Positions 44,981-56,425 of a stretch of 64,000 bases of DNA are shown here, piece by piece. The first letter of the stretch is position 1. Every line of letters starts with the position of its first letter. The stretch covers positions 21,922,001 to 21,986,000 of the forward strand of contig JAWZYU010000004.1 in the NCBI GenBank assembly GCA_038380435.1, written 5' to 3'. The notes beneath the pieces are model-generated. The model was not told the origin of the DNA. It searched no databases and saw nothing but the letters and a program-made list of their open reading frames with translations. The translations under genes and the position numbers were made by a program. This stretch comes from Ryuthela nishihirai (Eukaryota > Arthropoda > Arachnida > Araneae > Heptathelidae).

Positions 44981-46167
44981 AATTATTTCATCATCAGCAA
45001 TTGTCTGTCCATTGTGCTCCAGGAGAGATTTAGTGCCCACAATTCCCTTCCACCAGTGTTCAACAAGGGAATACCTGATTGAACACCAAGGCTGCATGGA
45101 TACCATACCAATGCAGGCAGAGAGTGAGAGTCCTGCAGCAAGAATGGAGTGAGGAAGCTATTGAATCTATACATGGCATGGGAAAGGAACTCACAAGTTG
45201 CACTGTTGACTCTTGCAGTGAACTCACCATATGATTGATGGGATGACACCCCACAACCTCCCATCTATCTGAAGAAGAGGTCAAAACAGTGTATAGCAGG
45301 CTGCCCTTATAAGTACTGTTCAATGATGTGACTAACAAATTCCCCAACTTTAAGATGAACTGAAAGAGACTTCAGTAATCATGGACTAGAGAGTGACAGA
45401 AGATGACCTCTTTGCAACTACCAGATCCTCTCTTTTCTGGAGACATAAACCACAGGGCAAGACAAACACACAGGTGAACATTTAGGACTCTGTGAAGGCA
45501 GCCAAGCAAGCGAAACCTGCATGGTTTGTTTGGGATTTTACAGAAGAAGAACAATAAAGGCTATATTGCCCCCAAACTAAATTAAATAACACAGATAAAA
45601 GAAATAGAATCCACAACCAAAGTTGAAAATCTAGACACAAAGTAGAATAAAAGCAAAAACTACATGAATCAGAGCTATAAAAGAAAACAACAATGGGTGT
45701 AAAGTACTTATGATGAAGAAACCCACAAATATAAAACTAAAAATGCACATCATAGGTATACAGAACCTGTGATAAACAAGAATAAAAAATATAATACAAA
45801 AAAAGCCAAAAACAACAATAATAAACATATTTTGGAGAGAAAACAACAATGGGTATGAAAGACCTATGCATAAACAAACATAAAAATTGAAAAACATATG
45901 GTAAAAAGCAATGATCAGGTAAAGGATGTCCAAGTGTAGACTTGGACATAAAATCAAAAATGCTAAAATTAAACATGATGCTCAGGCTAAAACAAAGATA
46001 TTCAATTAAAATATGTTTCACAGTTAAAATAGTCTCACAAAACTGGCACGTAGATTGGTCATCCACCCATGGAAGATCTGGCGATAAATCCTTGCTCTAA
46101 GTGAAACTGAACAACTTCCTCCTTGCAATTCCTGTACACAGATGACTTGTAGCAAACTGTAGCAGTC

Positions 46168-46213
46168 ATTCAGATACACAGATGATTTGTACAAGTCATC
46201 TGTGTATCTGAAT
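46168..46213. repeat. Perfect 18-bp hairpin
   Basis: ATTCAGATACACAGATGA and its exact reverse complement, spaced by 10 bases. It lies in LINE copy 2. Confidence 0.85.
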
Positions 46214-46502
46214 CTCTGTAAAGAAGAGTGGGAAGTTTTGCAAAAATTTAGCAATTGCCAGTAGCCACACGGGAAATGGGGAGGATTACAGTAGTCATGA
46301 TCGAGGTTTGCCACATGCATATTTTATATTAGCAAAATACAGAATATCTTATTTATCTGATGACTACTACAGTTTGGAAACAGGCTTGATCTCAAAGAGT
46401 TTGTCATCAATCTGTTCTGACCAAAATCTTTGATACTGCACCTGGAGTTAATGGAAAAACAGTGCCAGAAGTCCAGGTATGGAACCACAGTGGAGAGTCA
46501 GA

Positions 46503-46597
46503 CAGGGGCATAGTCAGGCATCATGACTTGGCAGCAGCATCTGCCAAGTCATGATGCCTGACTATGCCCTGTACTGCCAAGTCATGATGCCTGACAT
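46503..46597. repeat. Inverted duplication plus third direct copy
   Basis: The left arm (about 46503-46533; GGCATAGTCAGGCATCATGA...) is followed by its reverse complement (about 46537-46571). A third, direct partial copy CTGCCAAGTCATGATGCCTG follows at 46574-46593. LINE copy 1 has a simple sequence here, so this arose in copy 2. Confidence 0.85.
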
Positions 46598-47031
46598 GTC
46601 TAGATACTCAACAATAAAGGATGGTTGATATGACTGTCAGACAATGGAGCTGCTGGCAAATCGTAGATAGAACATGAGGCTTAGGCATAGTGAAATCAAA
46701 GCTCATAGAGAACTAAAATAGTGTAAAGCACACATCAAAGACAGTGCTTAGGTGCTACGTGGTCCAAGGCAAGGCTGTTAGTGTGCAACTCTGCAGTGAA
46801 GATGGAGTACTGTGGTGGGATATTGTCTGTTACGATGGTGTAACAACAGATCTTGTTTGCTATGATGCTGATCCCTCTGATAAGTTGGACTTTGAGCCAT
46901 TTGTGAAGACAGGCAAAAAGTCTTGGTGCACAGCATGGTGGTTGGCATAGTTGACAATACATATAATTGAGTGTGAAAGCCTTCCCCATCCTGCAAAATT
47001 CAAAGGAAGGAAAAACAGTGAGCAATGATGG

Positions 47032-47416
47032 TTGGGTTGTTTTTACCTCTGAGCAGCACTTTTTTTGCACATAGTGGGCTGAATGTGCAGATTACAAGTA
47101 TCCAGAGAAGGTTGGGATCAAGGAACCCACTGGATAACAGTTAGGAGACAGACAGTAACCTTGTATCAAGGCCACCCAGCATGTTCCTTAATGGGCACAG
47201 GGTACACGAAAATTATATAATCTCCTGCATATGGGGCCATGGCTTTACATCACATTCGATAAACAGTGGCCTTTCCAAGCCAACTGGTGCACCCTACTGA
47301 CCACAGGCAGAGTGGGAAGTTTTGCAAAAATAAATCTCAATGGTGGCTCAGGTGGTACTTGAATTTGAGAACTTCAGATTACAAGCCTGGCATGCTACCC
47401 ACTGAGCCAGAGTTGT
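47032..47416 (-). mobile_element. SINE family B, diverged full-length copy
   Basis: GGTTGGGTTGTTTTTACCTCTGAGCAGCACTTTTTTTGCAC through to GCATGCTACCCACTGAGCCAGAG. It has the full layout of family B with many substitutions and a small insertion near 47208. It lies between RT and RNase H of LINE copy 2. Confidence 0.8.
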
Positions 47417-48479
47417 CCCTAGCCATGGTGGTAATGGCCCAGCTATTGACTGGGAAATGCTATCCATACTGATGTTAATGTCTCTGAGGCAGCCTGGTAA
47501 AGTATTTCCAACTCAGAATGAAAAATGCAATCCCAAGTGGGATAGTCTGGCAGTAATCACAACTTACAAGCATAATGTGGGGACAGCTGCTGACAGTAAA
47601 GAGGTAAAGAAGGTTTGTTGGTCTCAATGTAATGACTCTGGACCAGTGAGGTGCAAAAGGCCCTTGTGAACATATACACAAAGGGCCTGGTAGTAGAGAT
47701 GGTCCAACACCTTCACCACTATTAGAGAAAGGATAGAACTTTAACAATATTCAATGCCTGTGTGTGGCAAACAGGTCAGTTTATGTTTTTTTTTTGTCTC
47801 TTTCACAACACAGGAATGGTTCACAGGACTGATGAAACCCTTAGGTCACAGCTCATGGTAAAGATGAAGCTTATGATGGAGGATAAAGTGTGCACCAGCT
47901 GTATTTTTTGGGAATAATCTAAATCCATTCATCATTGCCCAAACAGAGGATGTTCAGAGCAGTTTGCAGTTGTTCAATGAACATCAAAGAAGATTGTTAA
48001 AAATGTTACAAGAATGTTAAAATAATCAACGTAAAGAACATGGCCTACAGTCAGAGGAAGTTGAAATGATGGAATTTATTTTCCTATCTTATTTCATATC
48101 ATTCTTCATTTCATAATATTCACGATGCAGCCTTAGCAGTTCTTGTGAGAAAGGATGTGACACAGAATGTTGCCAATATGGATATGAAAAGTTCACGATG
48201 ATAAGAAGATTGAGATGAAAATCAGTAGATGACCTCTCAAGTCAAAAGCATCAAAGTCATGAAGAATGCTGAATTTCAAAGCCATGATGTATGCATTTTT
48301 TATGTCAAAGAACAATGACATCAGGTATTTTCAACCAAGAAATTAATTCCCGATTGTGATTTAGAGGAATAGATAGTCTAGGTTAGGAATAGATCACATA
48401 GGCACTGTCAGGACATGAAAGCCATATGTGTATGTGGATATGCATATGTTGGATGGAGCATAGAAAGGACAGAAGCAAT

Positions 48480-49220
48480 GGTCCCAAAATGGTTTCAACA
48501 TTATTTCTTACCTATAGCAGTGATCAATAATGACCAGGCACAAACATCTATTGTAACTTATAGTTCCCCATAACATGATTGCACGTGTTGGCCCAATATG
48601 ATTCTCCCTGATACAGGCTGGAATATCACTGCCCCCAGTGTATCTCCAGATATGCATATATGCTATCGATAGATACAAACAGAAATGTAACTTGTCACTA
48701 AAAACAACAGAAGACCAGTCTTGTCCCTAAGCAGCACTATCCCTGAACCACTGCAGGTGATGATGGGATGGTGTTAGATGAGGCAACAGATGGTGCAAAT
48801 GAAACGGATTCTCATAGTTATCCTCTAATCATGTTCCCCAACAAAGGAGCAGACAGAGATGGCATTACAATGTTGAAAATCAGGCATTTTGTGGCAGTTC
48901 CATCTCTTGTCAATGCATCCCTTGATCCTACTTTTCAGATGCTACCAGTGCCTTGGTTACATGTCTGGGTACCTTCATGTATCCATTGTTGCTAACAGCA
49001 TCCACCATTCAGACATCACAATACACTGATTTGGTATGTTGACCATCCAGATTCTGACAATTCAATGATCAGACAACTTGCAAATTCCATCAGCTGAATG
49101 TAACATTACTTTACACATATTATAGGCATTGCACACTCTTTGCAGGTCATTTGCTCACCATTTTGTTTGCTCAGAAATGTTTACTCCCACTTTTATAGCC
49201 TCCTTTAGTTTCTCATGTCA
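48480..49220 (-). pseudogene. Tc1-like transposase relic
   Basis: The minus strand has SSVVFSDKLHFCLYLSI (first catalytic Asp, SDES changed to SDKL), HIWRYTGGSDIPACIRENHI, and GPTRAIMLWGTISYN, typical Tc1 catalytic-domain order (about 48545-48720). N-terminal sequence should extend to about 49200 but is not readable as a frame. The C-terminal half and terminal repeats are missing; it abuts LINE copy 2. Confidence 0.7.
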
Positions 49221-50220
49221 GTGAAGTACCAGACAGGTTATTTGATGTTCTATGTACTGCTGCTAGATACATAAATCGTTTACATCCCATATACAACTGT
49301 ACATGAAAATCATTAAGTCAATATATCTATTCTTTTTGGGAATGACAATTTCAATGATGAGATGTATACATTTCAACAATCTCAATGCCTTCTGTTGCTC
49401 TTAGAGCCATTTGTCATGAGCAAGAGAAAGATTCAATAAGGATATTTTTGGGTACACAAAAACAATACCAAGGCATTACTACTGTGCACCGATAAGGTAA
49501 GTCCCAAATGCTACAATGCAGCAGCAAAATATTTTAGGTAAGTTTAAAATGAATTTTTATGATACTGCAATAAAGCTTTCCATGCACTGTAAACTATAAA
49601 GTTTATTTCAAAAACTGTGGGTAATGTAACACTATACAACAATTTTTGCAATCAGCATAAAAGAATTGTACATATTAACTACTTTCATCAAAGAAACAAG
49701 AAAGTTTACTTTGTTCTTCAGTATAATCTTGTTTTTAGCTAACATATTATTATCAAAATAAATGAAGAAATTTCTTGACATTTTTGTTCAACGGTTATTA
49801 TTAACAACTTGTAGGCAAATGTTCTATTACCTAAAATATATTTAATAATTAGCTGAAAAAAACTGAGTTTTGGTGGGAGTGAGAAGTGAACTTGCAATCT
49901 CCTAAAAACATGTCAGGTGTGCTCAACTACAACAGTAAAGATCTCACAACAACAGGTAATAGTACCTGTTATATATATGCTCCAAGTATGTGGGCTCAGG
50001 TTAAATTCAATTTTATGGCAATTCTTTGAAAGTTTACATATCACTAGTAACTAACCTAGACTTTGAAATAAAATGCAGGATGGTCCAATTTCATCTATAA
50101 TTGTTTTATAAGTAGCTTGCTCTTAAAATAACCTTTACTCATATTAACTCCAAAGCTTCATTTAAATATCTAACTTACAACTTAAATAACTACATTGATG
50201 CAAAGGAATAAGCAACTTAC
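49221..50220. other. No recognisable gene (likely intron next to host exon)
   Basis: AT-rich sequence with no mobile-element motif. It lies directly downstream (minus strand) of the host exon at 50221-50365. Confidence 0.4.
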
Positions 50221-50365
50221 TTTAAGTGACAAAGCAGTGTCATATGATGGCAAAGCCTCATCAGCACCCAGGAATGAATTCTGACATTCTGCATTATTTT
50301 CTTCACGCTGTGCGTGAGAGGATAGAGTGTTTCTAGAAAGAAAACTCCAATGACTGACATCCTGC
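50221..50365 (-). CDS. Internal coding exon of a host gene, LPSY motif
   Basis: On the minus strand the acceptor TCGGTGTTTTAG precedes the exon and the donor AAA|GTAAGTTGC follows, both strong matches to consensus. The exon is 145 bp: one base completing a codon, then 48 codons with no stop. The peptide is hydrophilic, with QREENNAECQNSFLG and then DEALPSYDTALSLK. LPSY plus acidic/hydroxyl residues is an endosomal-sorting or WW-binding type motif. It ends in phase 0, compatible with the terminal exon at 21980-22063, which carries PPSY. No repeat motif is present. Earlier exons (signal peptide, membrane segment) would lie at higher coordinates and were not found. Confidence 0.6.
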
Positions 50366-50721
50366 CTAAAACACCGATGAAATACCACATTTCAAAAACG
50401 AAATAAATAACAACATTCAGAATGAACTATATGATATTTCAAATAATTTCGAATTACTGATATCAAAACTATATATTAAACAGCTTAACCAACTTTTAAG
50501 TGAATCATGAGATCAGAATTCACTAAAAATAATTATCAAACAAACAAATGCTTTAAAATGCCATTACTAAATAATAATAAATCCAAAAGCATGTTGCAAA
50601 TGTTTTCAGTAGTAGTTTAAAACCCTAATACTTTTAATTGTATAAAATATTTATCAACAGAATTAATGAAGAAACACAAAGTTCTTTTGATACAGAAATT
50701 CATTTGATAAAATAGAAATAT
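50366..50721. other. No recognisable gene (intron side)
   Basis: AT-rich flank upstream of the host exon on the minus strand. Nothing was recognised. Confidence 0.4.
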
Positions 50722-50989
50722 TTAACCCTTCCAGTTTCCAGGATGTCTGTATACGTTCCAAGTATTCAAAATGAGAAGCCACGGGTGTATATATCCGTTT
50801 TTGGTACAACAACAACAACAAAAAAAAAATTGATTTTTTTTAAATAAAAATTACCATTTGAAAATTTTTATACATGTTTTATAAAAATATACATAAAATC
50901 AAGGTTGACAAATAACCCTGATTGTGCCCATAAAAGTCCAAAACATGATCTCAAAATCAATTAATAATGATCGAGACCAGCAAATGCCT

Positions 50990-51211
50990 TGAGGTGGCAT
51001 TTATGTCATCCATATTGAAGACCCACATGAAGAACTCCAGCAGAAAAATAAATATGTAGGAAAAACCTTTAGACAATTCTCAACCCGACTGTCCGAACAC
51101 TAAGAAGATTATGAAAAAGCCAACCAAAAGACAACCCTAACCAAAATGACCATCGCACACAACCTAACACCATAATTTAATGATGCAAGAATATTATTTT
51201 CCCCTCTCTAT
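50990..51211 (+). pseudogene. GIY-YIG endonuclease end of a second Penelope-like element
   Basis: The frame from about 50993 reads GGIYVIHIEDPHEEL, then NKYVGKTFRQFSTRLSEH (the GIY and YIG signatures with the conserved Arg). A TAA follows, then EDYEKANQKTTLTKMTIAHN and, after another stop, FNDARIL. It is cut at 51211 by RTE LINE B. The 3' continuation lies after 54855. No RT sequence is seen upstream, so this copy is 5'-truncated. Confidence 0.75.
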
Positions 51212-54200
51212 AAATGGTAGCTGGCATAAACTGGAAGGAGAGCTGTGTACCAATCCCTAGTGATGATGCACAGAACCAGCCAGGTCTAGCACCTAATGTC
51301 CGACCCTGCCTTCTCGTGGTGCAGGCCATTAGTACCTTTCAAAAGAGATATTCTCTTCTGGAAGGGAACAGAAGGGCTGCCAGTTCAGTATGGCCTACTG
51401 ATCTGGTCATCTATGGCGACTTTTTCTTTTTTTTCAACCCTGCTGAGGAGTGGTCAACTTCACAGGGTCCTGGTGCTGACCATTTATACCTACTAGACTG
51501 GACTTGTTCATGGATTTGAGCTTGATTATGGATCCTGGACTTGCTTCACTGGTGGGCCTCTGCTGAGGGAGAATCTGCTGCTGTGTTTTCTGTTTGCTTC
51601 TTGGTTGCCAGCCTAAGTGAACAGAGCCGTGGGATACCTTATATCAGCTGGTGGATAATCCTAATCAGAGGCCATCGCAGGTACCTGAAACTTACTTAGA
51701 TAGTTGGGCATCGTCAAACCTAAACTGGAGTAATGTGTCTCAGGCAGGCCATATGGCTCTTGAAAAAGTCCACTTGAAAAGTTGGTGCCTGAAGTTCCTA
51801 CCAGCATCGGTGACTTCAGCCTTTAGCGGAGGAGGAACAGGTCTTTGCCCCATGCCTGCAATCAGGGGGCCGTTTGATATTGTTTGCCCTAACTATCTCA
51901 ATAAACCTAGTTTCTTTAAAAAACCTACTAATCATTTTCTCTCTGCAGAAACGTGGAACATGAGGACATTATATAGAGATTATTCTCTTGATGTCCTCAT
52001 GCAGGAATTCCAGTGCTATAACCTAGATAGTCTAGGCTTGCAAGAGACCAGATGGACAGGTAAAGGTGAGACATATAAAAATAACTTTAAATTTCTCTTT
52101 ACAGGGAAGGAGGATGGAAAGCATCACCAAGGAGTAGGTCTGCTGCTCAGCAGATATGCTTGTCATGCTCTTCTAGGATATGAGTGCATTAATGAAAGGT
52201 TTCTTACAACAAAATTTCAGACAAGCATTAAAGACTTGAATGTTATCTGCTGTTATGCCCCCAACTAAGGATGATAATGATAGGTTTTATGGACAACTTC
52301 ACGATATTTTGAATTCTGTCAAGAAAGGAGATATTACCCTTGTTCTAGGTGACTTCAATGCCAAAGTTGGTACTGACTTTGACCTTTGGGGAGGGGTGAT
52401 AGGCCCTTTTGGTATTGGTAGCTGCAATGGCAATGGGCAACGTCTCCTACAGGTAAGTAAACTCAATGGATTCAGAATAACTAACACTTATTACAAACAC
52501 AGCGACATACATAAGTACACATGGGTTTCACTTGATGGCCTGCATAAGAATATGATTGATTATATATTAATTAACAGCAAATGGGCTAATTCTGTTAGGA
52601 ATAGACATATAGGGGAGCTGAAATTGGATTTGACCATTATCTTGTTAAAAGTGTCTTGCAATTTAAACTTAAAAAGTGTTGTGCTGAAGTTAAAAAAATT
52701 ACCTTTAATACTGAAGCTCTGAAAGACCCAATTATAGCTAAAGTTTACCATGATAGGTTACTTAGTCATTATGACAGTCATGGTTTGCTTACTACTGAAG
52801 TTGAGGAAGAATGGGGTCATTTTAAACAGGCTTTTTTGGAAACTAACAGTACTCTTTTAGGAAAAAAGGAGCAGAGGAGGCAGAATTATCTTAGTGATAA
52901 GGCACTTGAGCTTATTTCGGAAAGAAAGAACTGCAGGAATGTCCTTAATCAATACCCTAATAGTCCTAATAGAAAGCATTACAGAGAACTTAATAAACGT
53001 GTAAAAGATCAGTTAGCTGCTGATAAGAATCTTTGGCTTGATGGTTTGGCTGACAAAGCCAAGGAAGCAGTTAGACAGCACAACAGCAGAGAGCTGTACC
53101 AGATAGTTAATGTTTTGTGTGGTAGAAAACGAACAGGTATACAGGGATTGAAGGATAAACAAGGTAAGGTTATAGAAGGGGAAGATTCTGTCATGGCTAG
53201 GTGGGCTGAGCATTTCAGTGATGTTCTAAACAATGTGGTTAGTTCTACTCCCATTGTTTGTAATGATGATAGATGCATTGGTGGCTTTAATGTTGGCCCT
53301 ATAACACAATCTGAAGTTATTTTGGCTATTTCTATACTTAAACTTCATAAATTTCCAAGGGTATATGAAATTACTACAGAAATGCTTAGAGCTAGGAATG
53401 TTTTGGTTACTGCTTGGATGACTGAAATTTTGAATATCTTTTATGATAAAAGCATGGTTCCTAAAGATTTTACCAGAGCTATTATTATCCCTATTTTCAA
53501 AAAAGGTGATCACAGTTCTTGTGATAACTATAGGGATATCAGCCTACTCTCTGTTCCAGGTAAATTTCTTTCCGTGATTGTGCTTAATTAGAATTAAGAA
53601 TCTGGTTGAAGGCAATTGCATGATGAGCAATGTGGATTCAGAAGTGGTGGGGGATGTGTGGATCAGATATTTTCACTTAGGCAGATTCTTGAGAAACGTT
53701 TAGAGTTTCAAAAACCTTTGATTGCTAGCTTTGTTGATTTCAAAAAGGCTTTCGACTCTGTTGATCGATATAATTTGTGGTTGATTGTGAGATCATATGG
53801 TATACCAGACAAGTTAGTTAACATAATGAAAGCTCCCTTCCAGAAGAGAATATCTCTATAATAACACTGAGTCATGTGTGACAGTTGGTAAGACATGAAG
53901 CAATTGGTTTAACATTACTTCTGGTGTTCGACAAGAGTGCATTTTGTCTCCTTTTCTCTTTAGTTTGGTATTTGATTATGTTATGCGAAATTCACTTCAA
54001 GGGAAAGATTTTGCCCTTAAATGGTCTGGAGATACTGATTCAGATTATGACTGATTAGATTACTGATTTAGATTATGCTGATGATTTAGCCCTTTTGGCA
54101 AATGATGATGAGATGAACTCTTTCATTCGAGCTGTTGATGAGACTGGTTGTAAAGTAGGTTTGGTGATAAACAGAGAGAAAACTAAAGTCAAGTTGGTCA

Positions 54201-54850
54201 GGCAGGTTGTGATTCAGTTCATCTGAATGGTGGCCGTCTTGAGCAGGTGTCACAGTTTAATTACCTTGGGAGCTATGTAACAGATTCTGGTGATATGCGG
54301 CATGAGATTAACAGACGAATAGGGATTGCAGCCGGGACTTTTAAGAATCTATGGAGATTGTGGAGAAATAGGCGTATACATCTAAAGACTAAAATTAGAC
54401 TGTATAATAGTTTGGTTCTTTCTAGGGTTAGTTATGGTAGTGAAACTTGGACGCTGTGTAAACAAGATAACAGGAAACTAGATGCTTACATAGTATCTTG
54501 GGTATTAAGTGGTTTAACTTTGTAACTAATGATGAGGTTAGGCAAAGGAGTCTGCAAGCTCCTTTAAGCAGCATATTGTGCAGAGAGAGAGACTCCGCTG
54601 GTTTGGCCATGTTGCCCGTATGGATAATTATAGATTGGCAAATAGGGTTATGAACAGTGTGCCTAGAGGTCTCAGAAGGAGGGGGAGACCTAGGATGCAG
54701 TGGGCAGACTATGTCAAACAGGACCTTGTTAGAATTGGTGTGCAGTGGCTGGATGCAGCAGATGTAGGTCAGGACAGATATGCTTGGAGAATTAAACTGC
54801 ATGGTCTGGTCGGACCTCCATAGCCCATGGCTGTTTGATGATGATGATGA
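51212..54850 (+). pseudogene. RTE-clade LINE copy B (full length, broken)
   Basis: The 5' UTR begins AATGGTAGCTGGCATAAACTGG. Compared with copies A and C it has an extra 5' segment near 51721-51880 (AACTGGAGTAATGTGTCTC), also seen at 58861. The first frame (51651-52268) carries TWNMRTLYRDYSLDV and LGLQETRWTGKG. The next (52240-52722) carries VLGDFNAKVGTDFD, so both endonuclease acids are present. RT part one (52656-53591) has IIIPIFKKGDHSSCDNYRDI. A frameshift at about 53590 leads to CGFRSGGGCVDQIFSLRQIL and SFVDFKKAFDSVDRYN. A region near 53840-54090 is scrambled by small duplications. YADD survives at about 54075. The C-terminus has FGHVARMDNYRLANRV and ends GLVGPP, then (GAT)n. Several shifts remain. 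Confidence 0.9.
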
Positions 54851-54854
54851 CAAA

Positions 54855-55450
54855 ATTTCAACCAAATTATGCTGAAAACCTTGTAATATACTTAAGCAGA
54901 AATGAAATATGTAAAAATGGCATAACCCCACCACCTTCAGCATGAAAACTACTCTTCAATAATTATCCAAACATTATATTAAGCAACACCCCCCCCCCCC
55001 CACCCCATTTCCTTCACTTCCTACATGTACACAAAAACACAACAGCACTACACAAAATTTCCCACAATTATGTATAAAGCCCCAACAAAAAAAAAAACAA
55101 ACTCCAAAACTCTATATCCCCAACTCTAAAATTCTACTCCCCCCAACACCTCAATAGAGGGCACCACATGCACTGCCACCCACCTCTCCACAAAACATGA
55201 TCCAAGCCTAATGTACACAAACACTGACCGCAGCACTAACATCTGTTCCTGCTGCAAAATAGCTACTTCGCCTGACGATGCATTGGGGCAACAATGCGAA
55301 ATGCGTACCGGGTATGCATTAGAATAATATTTGCATTCCCATAAAACTTGAGACATAAGCTTGAATCTAAAAATACACTGATTGTCATGTGCACTAAATT
55401 AACAACCTGACCCAGCATTCTCTCAGAGAACAAAAAAAGAATACAAGTGA
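54855..55450 (+). repeat. 3' part of the second Penelope-like element
   Basis: It continues the Penelope fragment interrupted at 51211, with KISTKLC and CNILKQK-like remnants. A C-run (about 54987-55000) follows, then sequence ending in a hammerhead-like core (55272-55308) and ATTAGAATAATATTTGCATTCC. Assignment rests on position, strand and the recurring structured 3' motif. Confidence 0.5.
55272..55308 (+). ncRNA. Hammerhead-like core (candidate) in Penelope 3' region
   Basis: CTGACGA, a 6-bp stem GCATTG/CAATGC closed by GGGCAA, then GAAA and TGCGTACC. It matches the CUGANGA-stem II-GAAA order seen at 15430-15467 (minus). Stem I is not convincing from the flanks. Confidence 0.35.
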
Positions 55451-55635
55451 ACACATATCTGGACTATACTACCCACCACAGGACAAGAGATTCATCTACA
55501 CATCGGAAATCACTGCAAAGAAAAAACCAAGGTAAATATCTAGAAAATAATTCCATCCAATTGTCTCAGTTTTCCACTAATTACAGTGATATAGAAAAAA
55601 ATTCAATAATTAATAATTTTCCTTCAAGTTTCTAA

Positions 55636-56425
55636 AATTTCCTGACAATTAACAAAAAAACTCCTATTTTTAGAAATGGAAGATTTTGGAAGCAATTATG
55701 AAATATGTACCTATTTTTTTGGTATAATAATAAAAATAAATACCCCCTCAAGCAGCTGCTTGCCACAGATGTCTGACAGGAGCCTGTCAGTTTATATGCC
55801 ATAGTAGAAGGTCTGCGAGGATGGCATGACCTGAGCAGAAAAACGACACATACATCTATACCTTACCCAGGGCTCGAACCCAGGTCCCTTAGATCAGTAG
55901 CCAAGAGCGCTAACCACTCGGTCATGGGATGGCTAATCAGTGCAAAAAGGCTTATTAAAATTAATCTGTTACTAGAGTGTTCAAAATTTTTACTTTAACT
56001 TTTCGCAGGTCAAGGACGTTTATAGACTTTTTTGTACAACACATAAAACTTTTTTTTTTTAATTCTTACATATCTTTTAAAAATATGTAATTCAAGCTTG
56101 AGAAATAATATTTTCTTTTTCATTTGATGTATATTTTATTAAACTACAATATAAATAATGCAATAAAGCCATCTGATTGTCATATTTTAGAAGCACTATA
56201 CAATATTGCTGATTTGTTTTTAACGTTTTTAAGCTCACAAGTTTGATTTAAACTATTATCAACATAATTTTCCTAAAATTTTCGAAAATCTCCAAAATTA
56301 AAAAAAAAACTGCTATTTTTAAAAACGGAAGATTTTGGAAGTAATTACAAAATATGTACCTTTTTTTGTATACTACTATTTTATTAAAATTAATTTGTTA
56401 CTAGAATATTCATATTTTTCACTTT
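55636..56425. repeat. Tandem duplication of ~435 bp, first copy split by a SINE
   Basis: The segment GGAAGATTTTGGAAGCAATT...ATGTACC at about 55675-55715 and the segment TTATTAAAATTAATCTGTTACTAG at about 55953 recur together at about 56325-56365 and 56390. In the second copy they are adjacent. In the first, the family A SINE lies between them. Confidence 0.7.
55733..55935 (-). mobile_element. SINE family A, full length
   Basis: An (AAAT)n tail, ACCCCCTCAAGCAGCTGCTTGCC, an intact body, the B box GGTTCGAGCCCTGGG (minus) and the A box GACCGAGTGGTTAGCG (minus). The second duplication unit at about 56370 serves as an empty-site comparison. Confidence 0.87.

Larger units (their letters stand above)
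45000..48400 (-). pseudogene. I-type LINE copy 2: RT, RNase H and 3' region (broken)
   Basis: RT motif A: SLFFDIKNAYIMALKFSIL (about 48280-48330), then LRGHLLIFISIFL. Motif C: HVLYVDYFNIL (about 48015-48045), where the family has YVDD, so one catalytic Asp is lost. Late RT remnants lead to a SINE B insertion (47032-47416). The RNase H remnant is IPPQYSIFTAELHTNSLAL (about 46785-46825). The cysteine motif CQFCETILTVKHILIE lies at about 46007-46053. The 3' region 45360-45960 matches copy 1 at 26640-29100. Hairpins at 46168 and 46503 interrupt it. Same family as the element at 26.4-33.9 kb. Confidence 0.75.

Noticed and set aside
49860..49940. A further tRNA-derived SINE (CTCAACTACAACAG... segment)
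   Set aside because: Only a weak resemblance to a reversed tRNA head. No B box and no body shared with families A or B.
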